Assembly (NCBI GenBank): GCA_013002205.1
Contig: JABDKN010000213.1
Location: forward strand, 1-40,136
From: Granulosicoccus sp.
GTDB lineage: Bacteria; Pseudomonadota; Gammaproteobacteria; Granulosicoccales; Granulosicoccaceae
DNA length: 40,136 nucleotides
Direction: 5' to 3'
Shown: positions 1 to 7,812 of the stretch, one piece after another
Layout of the letters: the number at the start of each line of letters is the position of its first letter
Numbering within the stretch: the first letter of the stretch is position 1
Notes under the pieces: generated by a model
The model's input: the letters and a program-made list of their open reading frames with translations, nothing else
What the model was told of the DNA's origin: nothing
Databases searched by the model: none
Program-made: the position numbers and the translations under genes

Positions 1-365
1 ACGAGGCCATACGTGTGAGGCGTATCAGTGCGGCGATCGATTGCGGACGTGCGATCAACCCCGATACCGTGGTGGCACAGATCGAAAGTGCCATCGTGTA
101 CGGACTGACAGCGGCGTTCTATGGTGATGTCACCGTGGAGAATGGCGCGGTGGTACAAGGCAACTTCGATGACTACAGGATGTTGAAGCTTGCCCAGATG
201 CCGGAGATAAACGTCGAGATCGTCAACAGCGGTGAGGCCCTCGGCGGTATGGGCACGCCGGGGCTGCCGCCCCTGGCTCCGGCGTTGACCAATGCAGTTT
301 TCTATGCAACAGGCAAACGTATCCGTCGACTGCCGCTGGTTAAGGCAGGCTTCACGATTGCATGA
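1..365 (+). CDS. Molybdenum hydroxylase large subunit, C-terminal fragment (xanthine dehydrogenase / isoquinoline 1-oxidoreductase beta family)
   Basis: The reading frame is open to the left edge, so only about the last 120 residues are present; the GTG at 15 is internal, not a start. The visible part, with AAIDCGRAINPD, QIESAIVYGLTAAFYG, then GGMGTPGLPPLAPALTNA and a closing R-R-L-P-L, is the typical end of the molybdopterin-binding subunit of xanthine dehydrogenase-like oxidoreductases. These hydroxylate aromatic N-heterocycles or aldehydes with an FeS partner subunit and often a c-type cytochrome. The family usually has a Glu in a G-x-G-E-P-G motif here, the base at the Mo site; this protein reads G-M-G-T-P-G, with Thr (codon 255-257). 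The substrate cannot be told, and the partner genes would lie to the left. The convergent SDR/ALDH genes next door could belong to the same oxidative pathway, but that is only proximity. Confidence 0.8.
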   Translation, partial: EAIRVRRISAAIDCGRAINPDTVVAQIESAIVYGLTAAFYGDVTVENGAVVQGNFDDYRMLKLAQMPEINVEIVNSGEALGGMGTPGLPPLAPALTNAVFYATGKRIRRLPLVKAGFTIA

Positions 366-398
366 TAGTGGTTCGCCACAACGCTCCGGTCGTTGACA

Positions 399-1145
399 TC
401 AGATACAGCGACCGCCGTCGATCTCCATACACACACCCGTCACCATGCTGGCCTCGTCAGAGCATAGATAACAGGCTGCATGGCCGATGTCTTCGGGGGT
501 CGAGAAGCGCCCCAGAGGAATCGTAGCGAGAAACTTTGCGCGCATCTCCGGTGTGTCCTCGCCCATGAACGATTTCAGCAGTGGAGTTTCACCAGCGACC
601 GGGTTGATGGCATTGACACGAATTCCCGCTGGCGCAAGTTCAATGGCCATGCTGCGCGTTGCCGTTATCATCCAACCCTTGGAGGCGTTGTACCAGCTCA
701 AATTGGGGCGTGGACTGACTCCCGCCGTGGAGGCGATGTTCAGCACTACGCCATGTCCTTGTGCCTTCATCAACGGGATCACATACCGGGCGCTGAGGAA
801 AACCGACCGGGTATTGACGGCCATGACCCTGTCGAATTCCTCCTCGCTGATTTCGTCAAGCGGCTGGGGCTTGTGTGTCACACCGGCATTGTTGACCAGG
901 ATGTCGATGCGACCGAAGAAGTCGATTGCGCTGTCGCAGAGCTTTTCCATGTCACTGGCACGGCTGACATCGACGACGCAGGCATCAGCCTGCGCCCCCA
1001 GTTCTTTGGAAAACTCGTGCGCGGCGGCTGCATTGATGTCGGCAATCATCACGCGAGCACCTTCTGCAACAAATTTCCTGGCGATACCGGCCCCGAAACC
1101 CGATGCACTGCCGGTGATGATGGCGTTCCTGTCTTTCAGTCGCAT
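399..1145 (-). CDS. Short-chain dehydrogenase/reductase (SDR, classical)
   Basis: A 248-residue classical SDR with a complete Rossmann fold. It has the cofactor motif TGSASGFG at residues 11-18, an acidic D36 after the second strand (favours NAD(H) over NADP(H)), NNAG at 85-88, and the catalytic set S139, Y152 and K156 (YNASK). It should oxidise or reduce an alcohol/ketone pair in the cytoplasm; the substrate is not deducible. The frame extends 25 codons further upstream, but those residues do not look like SDR sequence and run into the end of the aldehyde dehydrogenase gene. The ATG at 1145 has an AAAGG-like ribosome site 7-8 bases upstream, so I chose it. It lies 55 bases downstream of the ALDH gene on the same strand, probably in the same operon: an alcohol-to-aldehyde-to-acid pair would be a sensible reading. 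Confidence 0.9.
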   Translation of the reverse strand: MRLKDRNAIITGSASGFGAGIARKFVAEGARVMIADINAAAAHEFSKELGAQADACVVDVSRASDMEKLCDSAIDFFGRIDILVNNAGVTHKPQPLDEISEEEFDRVMAVNTRSVFLSARYVIPLMKAQGHGVVLNIASTAGVSPRPNLSWYNASKGWMITATRSMAIELAPAGIRVNAINPVAGETPLLKSFMGEDTPEMRAKFLATIPLGRFSTPEDIGHAACYLCSDEASMVTGVCMEIDGGRCI

Positions 1146-1200
1146 ACCGTGCCTTTTCTCATACCGTGTGCCTGCATCGTTGCTGAACCAGTGGCTGCAC

Positions 1201-2655
1201 TCAGTCGTGTCTTGCAGCAACGGTTTTCAAACTTGAAAAACCATACAGGGCCTCAAAGCCCTTTTCCCGACCATGGCCTGACAGCCCGGTTCCGCCAAAC
1301 GGCAATTCGACGCCACCGCCGGCGCCATAGTTGTTGATGAACACCTGGCCGGCACGCAGTTTTTTCGCCAGTCTCATCTGTCGTGCACCCTCGCGACTCC
1401 AGATGGAAGCCACCAGTCCGAACGCGGTGCCATTGGCGATCGCCAGGGCTTCATCTTCATCTTCGAATGCGATGACGGTTTGCACCGGACCAAATATTTC
1501 CTGTTGCGCCAGTATGTGATCCGGGTTCACCCCGGCGAACAGGACCGGCACAACGAAGTAGCCATTGTCCGATGATTCGCTGGCGATTTTTCCCTCAGCG
1601 GCGCGCTCCAGGTCGTGGCCTTGCGCCAGAAATCCATTGACGATGTCGCGTTGCCTGGCAGAGATCAACGGGCCCAGATCCAGATCCTGCAGGGCCGGGC
1701 CGACGCGCAATTCAGCATATCTGGCGGCCATTCGCGAAACCACTTCGTCGTGCATGGATTTTTGTACCAGGATGCGGGATGAAGCCGAACAGGTCTGGCC
1801 GGCATTCTGTATGCCGGCGTTGACAAGAAATGGCAAGGCCGCGTCGATATCCGCATCATTGAACACCAGCTGCGGTGACTTGCCGCCCAGCTCCAGGGTA
1901 ACCGGCACTACGTTGTTCGCAGCCGTTGCCTGAACGATCCTGCCCACCTCGACCGAGCCTGTGAACGAGAGATGGCGCACCAGGGGATGCCCGGCCAGGG
2001 CTGCCCCTGCTTCGGTACCCAGTCCGGGAACCACGTTAAGCGCTCCGGCGGGTAAACCGGCCTCGCGGGCGATGTCGGCGAAGGCCAGCGCTGTCAGGCA
2101 GGCCTCTTCTGCTGGTTTGAGTACGGCCGCGTTACCCATGGCCAACGCTGCACCGACTGAACGACCGATAATCTGCATGGGATAATTCCACGGGATGATA
2201 TGAGCGGTGACGCCATGCGGTTCACGCAACGTGTAGGCCGTGTATCCAGCAAGGTAGGGAATGGTTGCGCCGTGGATCTTGTCAGCGGCACCGGCATAAA
2301 ATTCCAGATAGCGAGCCAGCGCCGCGGCATCTGCACGCGCCTGGGTCAGTGGCTTGCCCACATCGATGGATTCGAGTCTTGCCAGTTGCTCGCATCGTTG
2401 CTGTACCAGCTGGCCAATACGGTATAAAACTCGACCACGTTCTGTTGCGCTCAGGCGACCCCAGCCTGCACTCAGCGATGCATCAGCCCGGCTAACGGCT
2501 GCACAGACATCGGCGTCGCCGCCTCGCGCTATCTGGCAAACCACCTGGCCCGTCGACGGATTGACCAGGTCGAGATACTGAGCGCTGTTCGGTGTCAGCC
2601 ATTCGTTCCCGATGAAACAGCGCGTCGGGTCAAACCACAGCTCGTCTAGTACCAT
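1201..2655 (-). CDS. NAD(P)-dependent aldehyde dehydrogenase
   Basis: A full-length 484-residue member of the ALDH superfamily, which oxidises aldehydes to acids with NAD(P)+. Visible landmarks are the N-terminal F-I-G-N-E-W block, the nucleotide-binding segment IIPWNYP near residue 155, F-T-G-S at 231-234, the general base E255 in LELGGKSPQ, and the catalytic cysteine C289 in GQTCSASSR. The closing P-F-G-G-T-G-x-S-G-x-G-R-E-K-G segment is also typical. The ATG at 2655 has an AGGTGA ribosome site about 6 bases upstream. It is the first gene of a likely two-gene unit with the SDR downstream. The sequence resembles broad-substrate ALDHs such as betaine-aldehyde or gamma-aminobutyraldehyde enzymes, but I cannot assign a substrate, and the choline importer 11 kb away is too distant to be evidence. 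Confidence 0.92.
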   Translation of the reverse strand: MVLDELWFDPTRCFIGNEWLTPNSAQYLDLVNPSTGQVVCQIARGGDADVCAAVSRADASLSAGWGRLSATERGRVLYRIGQLVQQRCEQLARLESIDVGKPLTQARADAAALARYLEFYAGAADKIHGATIPYLAGYTAYTLREPHGVTAHIIPWNYPMQIIGRSVGAALAMGNAAVLKPAEEACLTALAFADIAREAGLPAGALNVVPGLGTEAGAALAGHPLVRHLSFTGSVEVGRIVQATAANNVVPVTLELGGKSPQLVFNDADIDAALPFLVNAGIQNAGQTCSASSRILVQKSMHDEVVSRMAARYAELRVGPALQDLDLGPLISARQRDIVNGFLAQGHDLERAAEGKIASESSDNGYFVVPVLFAGVNPDHILAQQEIFGPVQTVIAFEDEDEALAIANGTAFGLVASIWSREGARQMRLAKKLRAGQVFINNYGAGGGVELPFGGTGLSGHGREKGFEALYGFSSLKTVAARHD

Positions 2656-2901
2656 GGGCGATCACCTGAGTCCGGGTTTACTGGTAGTCACCTGCCTGCT
2701 TCTGGAGCGTAGATGTCAATGGAGATGGGACATCAGTCACAGAGCTGTCGCTGACAGGGCAGCTGCATGGGCGCGGCTCATGAAAGAGTGTAGCAAGTAC
2801 TTCAATCCGGATGTGCGCACAGGCCCCTTTACAGTGACTGACAGTGATCCTGGAGGCGCCAGGGACACCGTTTGGCGTTTGCGCGGTCCGACGAAAGCAG
2901 C

Positions 2902-3501
2902 TCAGGCTCGCCAGTACTGCACGAAACTGGTGACCAGCAACTCCACGATGTCTCGATCGGCATCGGGCGCATCCAGGTACAACTGGTCTGAGAGTCGCAA
3001 TGCAGCGGTTCCGTGTACCCCGGACCAGAGAGCCCTGGCTCCCAGGTGAACCTCCTCGTCGGTGGCAGAAGCATTCAGTCGCCTTAGCTGGAATTCAACC
3101 AGTTCGAACAGGGTGCGTATCTGGTTATCCAGGCCGGGCGGAGGCATCTCGGGTTGTTGGATGCTGCGTGTAAACATGAGATCGAACTGGTGTGTGTGCG
3201 TACCGGCGAATCTCAGGTAGGCGAGTCCCATTGCCTTGATCGCTTCTTCGGGTGTGGCGTTTTCAGACACCGCTTCTGCGCATAACGCATGCAAGGTACG
3301 CAGCCCGATCTCATTGACGTGTAGAAAGATGTCCTGCAGGTTGATGAAAACGGAATAGAGCATGCCAGGGGTGTAGCCGACAGCCGTGGCAATCTGTCGG
3401 GCAGTCACCTTATCGGCGCCTCGATCCCTGACCAGTGTGAGGGTTGCCTCGATGATCATCGCCTGGAGTTCTTCCCGGCTGTGGTCGCTGCGTCGTCCCA
3501 T
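2902..3501 (-). CDS. TetR/AcrR family transcriptional regulator with WHG-type C-terminal domain
   Basis: A one-component repressor of about 199 residues. The N-terminal helix-turn-helix domain is clear (A-R-Q-I-A-T-A-V-G-Y-T-P-G-M-L-Y-S-V-F at roughly residues 36-54). The ligand-binding domain contains LWSGVHGTAAL, the signature of the WHG (TetR_C_33-like) group. The frame is open a further 55 codons upstream. The ATG at 3501 gives the usual family length, but its ribosome site is weak; the ATG at 3606 is an alternative with a Thr/Asp-rich extension. The gene is transcribed away from the VIT/vWA gene at 3720. The intergenic region holds two almost identical palindromes, so autorepression plus control of the divergent gene is likely. 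The inducer is unknown. Confidence 0.88.
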   Translation of the reverse strand: MGRRSDHSREELQAMIIEATLTLVRDRGADKVTARQIATAVGYTPGMLYSVFINLQDIFLHVNEIGLRTLHALCAEAVSENATPEEAIKAMGLAYLRFAGTHTHQFDLMFTRSIQQPEMPPPGLDNQIRTLFELVEFQLRRLNASATDEEVHLGARALWSGVHGTAALRLSDQLYLDAPDADRDIVELLVTSFVQYWRA

Positions 3502-3628
3502 GATTCGCTTGAATGGCGTTTGATTACACGATGTCCGAGTATAGCGAGCTGTAGTGTGAGGATCGGAAGCCTCACCTGCATTTGCATCACGATTGTCGGT
3601 TGTCATGCTCACAGGGACTTGCAATTTA

Positions 3629-3645
3629 ATTAAACAGTGTTCAAT
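3629..3645. promoter_or_regulatory. Putative TetR operator, copy 1
   Basis: A 17-bp imperfect palindrome, ATTAAACAGTGTTCAAT, with 7 of 8 base pairs matching around a central G at 3637. It differs at one base from the inverted copy at 3688-3704. It overlaps a possible minus-strand -10 box (TATATT, 3645-3650), where bound repressor would block transcription of the regulator gene. Size and symmetry are typical of TetR-family operators; binding by the adjacent regulator is inference. Confidence 0.7.
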
Positions 3646-3687
3646 ATAGGCTCCAGCCACGGTCACCAGGCAGTGGTTTTACATGAA

Positions 3688-3704
3688 ATTGAACAATGTT
3701 TAAT
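3688..3704. promoter_or_regulatory. Putative TetR operator, copy 2
   Basis: The 17-bp palindrome ATTGAACAATGTTTAAT is the reverse complement of copy 1 except for the central base. The two centres are 59 bp apart. This copy ends 15 bases before the chosen start codon of the VIT/vWA gene, just before its AAGGAG ribosome site, so a bound repressor would sit on the 5' untranslated region or promoter exit of that gene. Confidence 0.7.
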
Positions 3705-3719
3705 AAAAAGGAGCAGGTT

Positions 3720-5936
3720 ATGAAGATGGATAAGTTACGTAACACTCTGAAAATCGGAAAAGTATTAACTATCTGGGGATGGCTGAGCGCAGCGCTGATG
3801 CTGACGGGACTGGCCGTTGCGAGCAATGCAGCAGCGGCCGGACTTCTGGCGCCAAGGGATGGACGACCACCCTTGACGTTGTCGCAGCAACATGTGTCCG
3901 TCGTCATTGAGAACGGTTACGCAGTGACGGAAATCGAGCAGACATTCAGCAATCCGCACTCCCGGGACCTGGAGGCCTATTACAGCTTCCCGGTGCCGGA
4001 GAATGCGGCGGTGGGTCAATTCACGTTCTGGATCGACGGCCAGCCGGTGCATGCCGAGGTGCTGGAACGGGTTGCTGCCAGGCAGTTGCATGATCAGCAG
4101 AAGCAACTGGGCAATGACACTGCAATAGTGGAACAGAACGGTTACCAGACGTTTGAGATGCAGGTGTCACCGGTTAGAGCCGGGGACGATGTGCGCATCC
4201 GGCTGGTCTATCTGCAACGTACATCGGTCGATCATTCCATGGGACGCTATGTCTATCCTCTGCAGGAAGGCGGTGTCGATGAAGCCCGCGACAGTTTCTG
4301 GTCCCGAAATGAGCAGGTCAGTGAGGCGTTCTCCTTTCGACTGCGACTGCGATCTTCCTACCCGGTGGATGCAATGCGGGTAACCCATGGCCAGGCACGC
4401 ATTACACAACTGGATTCGGGTGAGTGGGAACTGGTCATCGACAGCAAGGCGGGCAATGGTGCAGGCACTGGTACTGGTCTGGATGATCAAGAGGTACGCG
4501 AACGGCTCAGTGCCGATGACTACCTGATCGACGGTCGTCCGCAAGGCATCAGTGATCTGCCAGGTACTCCGGCGGGTACCGCACACATAGCCGGCCAGAG
4601 AGCCTATAGCCTGGACAGGGATATCGTCGTTTACTGGCGACTGGCGGAAAACCTTCCCGGGAGTGTGGATCTTGTTACCTTCAAGGAGGCAGGAGCCGAC
4701 ACGGGTACCTTCATGCTGACCCTGACACCGGGAATAGATCTCGCACCCATCACTGAAGGTCGGGACTGGATTTTCGTGCTCGATAAATCCGGGTCCATGA
4801 AGGGTAAGTTTCCGACGCTGCTTGACGGTGTAGAGCGTGCGCTGCAATCGCTGAATCCGGCTGACCGGTTCAAAGTGATCCTGTTCAATGACAAGGCACG
4901 AAGCCTGTCGAGCAGTTACCTTCCAGCCGGTGCTGCTCAGGTACAGGACACACTCAGGCAGCTTGGCGCTCTACAGGCAGGCGGTGGCACCAATTTGTTC
5001 GATGGTCTGCAACTGGCGGTGAAGTCGCTCGATGCAGACCGGACCAGTGCGATCGTTCTGGTCACTGATGGCGTTGCCAATATCGGAGAAACCAGGATGA
5101 CCGGATTCCTCCAGCTGCTGGACAAGGTCGATGTACGCCTGTTTACGGCGGTCATGGGCAACAGTGCCAATCGGCCGTTGCTTGAAGGACTCGCCCGTTT
5201 CTCCGAAGGTTTTGCAGTCAGCGTATCCACTGACGATGACATCGTCGGGCTGATGCTGCAGATGACGAGCAGAGTCATCCATGAAGCCATGCATAATGTA
5301 GACGTAACGATCGACGGCGTACGTACCCACAGCCTGACTCCCGACAAATTGAGCCGCCTCTATCGGGGTGAGCAATTACTGATAATGGGCAAGTACTCGG
5401 GTTCCGGCATGGCAAGAGTCCAGCTCGATGTCGAGCTGTCCGGGCAGCCCAAGCGTTATGAATCATCCCTCATGTTCCCCGTGGAGTCGCTTGACAACCC
5501 GGAACTGGAACGCCTGTGGGCTTTCGCCACCATCAAGGAACTGCAGGATCAACAATCGCTGATCGGTGAATCAGCCGATAGCGAACAGGGCATTACGGAT
5601 ATTGCACTGACTCACGGTCTGGTAACCGACTACACATCCCTGGTGGTCGTGCGTGACGAGGTCTTCGACGATGCCCGCATCGAGCGGCGCAACGCCCGTC
5701 GTATCCAGCGGGAGACACTGGCCCGGGAATCACGAACCGGGCAGGCCATCAAACCCTCACGCCAGGATGCGCAGTCACCCGCGTTCAACCAGCCGCGTCA
5801 TACCACGAGTGGCGGGGGAGGATCGGCAGGAGTGTGGTTGCTGGCAGTGTTTGTCGGTCTGGTCGTGATAAGGATTGTCCTGGCGTGTCATGATCGTGTC
5901 GTGTCGCGCGGTGCTGATCGTCTCCGGCACGACTGA
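3720..5936 (+). CDS. VIT and von Willebrand factor A domain membrane protein (inter-alpha-trypsin inhibitor-like)
   Basis: A 738-residue exported protein. An N-terminal hydrophobic segment (about residues 15-40, ending A-S-N-A-A-A-A-G) looks like a long signal peptide. A VIT domain follows at about 45-170 (LTLSQQHVSVVIENGYAVTE, then F-S-F-P-V-P-like blocks). Next is a vWA domain starting near 348 with an intact metal-ion site DKSGSM (355-360). At the C-terminus a GGGG run (698-701) precedes one transmembrane helix (about 704-722) and an Arg-rich tail. Bacterial VIT-vWA proteins of this length are known in marine proteobacteria, some as sortase targets; they are presumed to mediate metal-dependent adhesion or protein contacts at the envelope. 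No sortase gene is in the window. I chose ATG 3720 because AAGGAG lies 7 bases upstream; an ATG at 3696 would lie inside the operator. The paired TetR sites suggest inducible expression. Confidence 0.88.
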   Translation: MKMDKLRNTLKIGKVLTIWGWLSAALMLTGLAVASNAAAAGLLAPRDGRPPLTLSQQHVSVVIENGYAVTEIEQTFSNPHSRDLEAYYSFPVPENAAVGQFTFWIDGQPVHAEVLERVAARQLHDQQKQLGNDTAIVEQNGYQTFEMQVSPVRAGDDVRIRLVYLQRTSVDHSMGRYVYPLQEGGVDEARDSFWSRNEQVSEAFSFRLRLRSSYPVDAMRVTHGQARITQLDSGEWELVIDSKAGNGAGTGTGLDDQEVRERLSADDYLIDGRPQGISDLPGTPAGTAHIAGQRAYSLDRDIVVYWRLAENLPGSVDLVTFKEAGADTGTFMLTLTPGIDLAPITEGRDWIFVLDKSGSMKGKFPTLLDGVERALQSLNPADRFKVILFNDKARSLSSSYLPAGAAQVQDTLRQLGALQAGGGTNLFDGLQLAVKSLDADRTSAIVLVTDGVANIGETRMTGFLQLLDKVDVRLFTAVMGNSANRPLLEGLARFSEGFAVSVSTDDDIVGLMLQMTSRVIHEAMHNVDVTIDGVRTHSLTPDKLSRLYRGEQLLIMGKYSGSGMARVQLDVELSGQPKRYESSLMFPVESLDNPELERLWAFATIKELQDQQSLIGESADSEQGITDIALTHGLVTDYTSLVVVRDEVFDDARIERRNARRIQRETLARESRTGQAIKPSRQDAQSPAFNQPRHTTSGGGGSAGVWLLAVFVGLVVIRIVLACHDRVVSRGADRLRHD

Positions 5937-5942
5937 CGAATG

Positions 5943-5982
5943 GGCTGGCGTGGGGAGTATCTCCTGACTCCCTGCGCCAGCC
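5943..5982. terminator. Bidirectional terminator-like hairpin after the VIT/vWA gene
   Basis: A 16-base stem with two central mismatches: arms 5943-5958 and 5967-5982, starting GGCTGGCG and closing CGCCAGCC, with an 8-base loop. It lies in the 78-bp gap between two convergent genes. There is no T run, so it may need Rho or act mainly as a 3'-end protector. Confidence 0.6.
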
Positions 5983-5991
5983 GATGACGCC

Positions 5992-6014
5992 CACACGCCG
6001 GCAACAGGCGTGTG
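5992..6014. terminator. Hairpin directly after the MscS-like gene
   Basis: A perfect 8-bp stem, CACACGCC at 5992-5999 with GGCGTGTG at 6007-6014, and a 7-base loop. It abuts the stop codon of the minus-strand gene. Together with the larger hairpin next to it, it separates two convergent transcription units. No T run is seen. Confidence 0.5.
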
Positions 6015-7724
6015 TCATTGAGATTTCCTTACCACAGCCACGTGGGGAAACGGTATGTTCAACGATTCCCGTGTACAGGCTTCGATGCAGGCACTCTGTA
6101 TCGAACGGCGAATCCTGAGATACGACTTGGCCCCACGGCTGTCACAGGTGACGAAGATCCAGTAATCGATTGACGAGGAATTGGCTTCCTTGAGCTCCAC
6201 CCGGATATCCTTGATGAAGTCGTTCAGGTCGCTGTGTGAGAGCGACTCACGGATGGCATCCCGCAGAATTTTCGGCACGCTGGTCAAACTGATAGCCTGA
6301 TGCTGGTAGTCGATGCCAAACGTACTGTTCACCCCGAATGTACCGCCGCGCGACAGGTTGGTCATCTCCTTTGCATAGAACTCCGTAGTGGGTACGCTCA
6401 TCAGTTGACCACCCCGGTATTTCAGTACGACCGTGTCCGGATTCTGGTCGATCACCTCCAGCAGGGTGTCATCCTCCATCAATACCACATCACCTCGTGA
6501 GCTGGGAAACCACGTATCCTTCCCGGAAGGTCGGGAAGTCACTCCGTGGAACTCAGCCAGGGGTATACGCAGGACGCCGTGCAATTCCGGATTACGCAGC
6601 ACGGTGTACATATTGATCGATTCCACTCGCCACGGCAGATCCCGATAGTGAATCCTTTCCCCCTCGCGCATGGCGCCGATGTTCAGCAGTAACCTGGCTT
6701 CACGCAGGTATTGCGGCAGCAGATGCCGAATTCCCAGGGCCAGTCCGACGATCAGCAAAATCAGCAAGCCAAGCAACAGTACATCTCCGCGTTCGTAAAA
6801 GACCACGAACACGGCAATCAGGATCAGGACGAAGGTCAGTGCCTGGACACTGTAGGCAGCAAGCCGATACCGGGTGCGACTCTCCGCTTCAGTACTGTCG
6901 ACCAGCGATTTGCGGTAACCGCGTAACAGAAAGCGCACCCCGAAGTAGACACCCGATGCCACCAGGATGGCCAGCACAATGGTCAGGCCGCGTCCCGTGA
7001 CAAAATCTCCCAGCGCTTCAAAGACTGTCTGGCTGATCGGCTTGTCACCCTGCAGGTCGGCGATCTGAAAGCGTGCGATCTCGATTGCACTCTGGGCATC
7101 GCTGAGTCGTCCGGCCCACAATTTTTGCAGGCGACCCAGGGATTTGCCGAGCTCACCCTGCGGGTCGAGAGCTATGGCCGGGTCCAGGTTGCTCAATGCC
7201 TCCTGGGCCACCGCTATTTCCTGCTGGCGCAGGGCAATGGTGTCGTTGAGTTCCTTGAGTCTGCGTGGTTTCTCTGTCAGGTCTTTCAGGCTGTCGATCA
7301 CTGGCTGTGCGATCAGGGCAACATCCTCACGCCAGTTGCTCTCTTCAGTGGTGTCCTGGATGGTGAAAAGACTGGTATCGACGCCGCCTGTCGCGATGCT
7401 CTCCAGAGTGGTGCGCAGTTGCTGAATGTCGTTGGTCAGGTCATCAGCCTGACGACGCAGATCGGACTGGTCCTGTTCATTGGCGGCTTCGATCCGTTCA
7501 CCAAGCGAACTGCGTTCATTGATTTTTTGCGTCAGGATCTTCTGAATGTATTCCAGTCGCTGCAGTTTGGATGTCTGCGCCGCGCTGGACGCGGCAGCCT
7601 GATCGACGGGTAACTGAGTCTCGGAATTCTCCGCAGGGACAGCCGTTTCCTGAGCCTGTGCGCAAGGCAGGAACACCCCGGTCAGGTTGATCAGCAGAAG
7701 CGACAGCCAGAGTGTTCTGTTCAT
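6015..7724 (-). CDS. MscS-family-like mechanosensitive channel protein with periplasmic coiled coil
   Basis: A 569-residue membrane protein. It has a signal peptide (residues 1-25, L-P-C-A-Q-A-Q), then a long Gln/Glu/Leu-rich, probably coiled-coil periplasmic region (about 45-230). Three hydrophobic segments follow near 245-267, 287-310 and 315-337. After the third comes a soluble part resembling the MscS beta domain (R-E-G-E-R-I near 353, then V-E-S-I-N-M-Y-T-V-L-R, I-P-L-A-E-F) and a C-terminal alpha/beta region. The general plan is that of large MscS-type channels, which release solutes on hypo-osmotic shock. The pore helix is not the Gly/Ala-rich TM3 of E. coli MscS, so channel activity is inferred. 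The ATG at 7724 has no obvious Shine-Dalgarno sequence. It lies 88 bases downstream of the EndoU gene on the same strand. Confidence 0.72.
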   Translation of the reverse strand: MNRTLWLSLLLINLTGVFLPCAQAQETAVPAENSETQLPVDQAAASSAAQTSKLQRLEYIQKILTQKINERSSLGERIEAANEQDQSDLRRQADDLTNDIQQLRTTLESIATGGVDTSLFTIQDTTEESNWREDVALIAQPVIDSLKDLTEKPRRLKELNDTIALRQQEIAVAQEALSNLDPAIALDPQGELGKSLGRLQKLWAGRLSDAQSAIEIARFQIADLQGDKPISQTVFEALGDFVTGRGLTIVLAILVASGVYFGVRFLLRGYRKSLVDSTEAESRTRYRLAAYSVQALTFVLILIAVFVVFYERGDVLLLGLLILLIVGLALGIRHLLPQYLREARLLLNIGAMREGERIHYRDLPWRVESINMYTVLRNPELHGVLRIPLAEFHGVTSRPSGKDTWFPSSRGDVVLMEDDTLLEVIDQNPDTVVLKYRGGQLMSVPTTEFYAKEMTNLSRGGTFGVNSTFGIDYQHQAISLTSVPKILRDAIRESLSHSDLNDFIKDIRVELKEANSSSIDYWIFVTCDSRGAKSYLRIRRSIQSACIEACTRESLNIPFPHVAVVRKSQ

Positions 7725-7812
7725 TGATTCAATGTGTGGCTGTGTCCAAATGTCCTGCGGTCAAAGCGACTTTTATGCCGATTGCACAGACAGCGCATCA
7801 GCATCTCCAGCA

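Noticed and set aside
480-1337. Long open frames on the plus strand opposite the SDR gene (480-1337 and 487-1236)
   Set aside because: They are antisense to a complete SDR with all catalytic motifs; the composition is Arg/Ser/Cys-rich and without family features.
4167-4847. 226-codon open frame opposite the VIT/vWA gene
   Set aside because: Shadow of the plus-strand gene; no recognisable domain or ribosome site.
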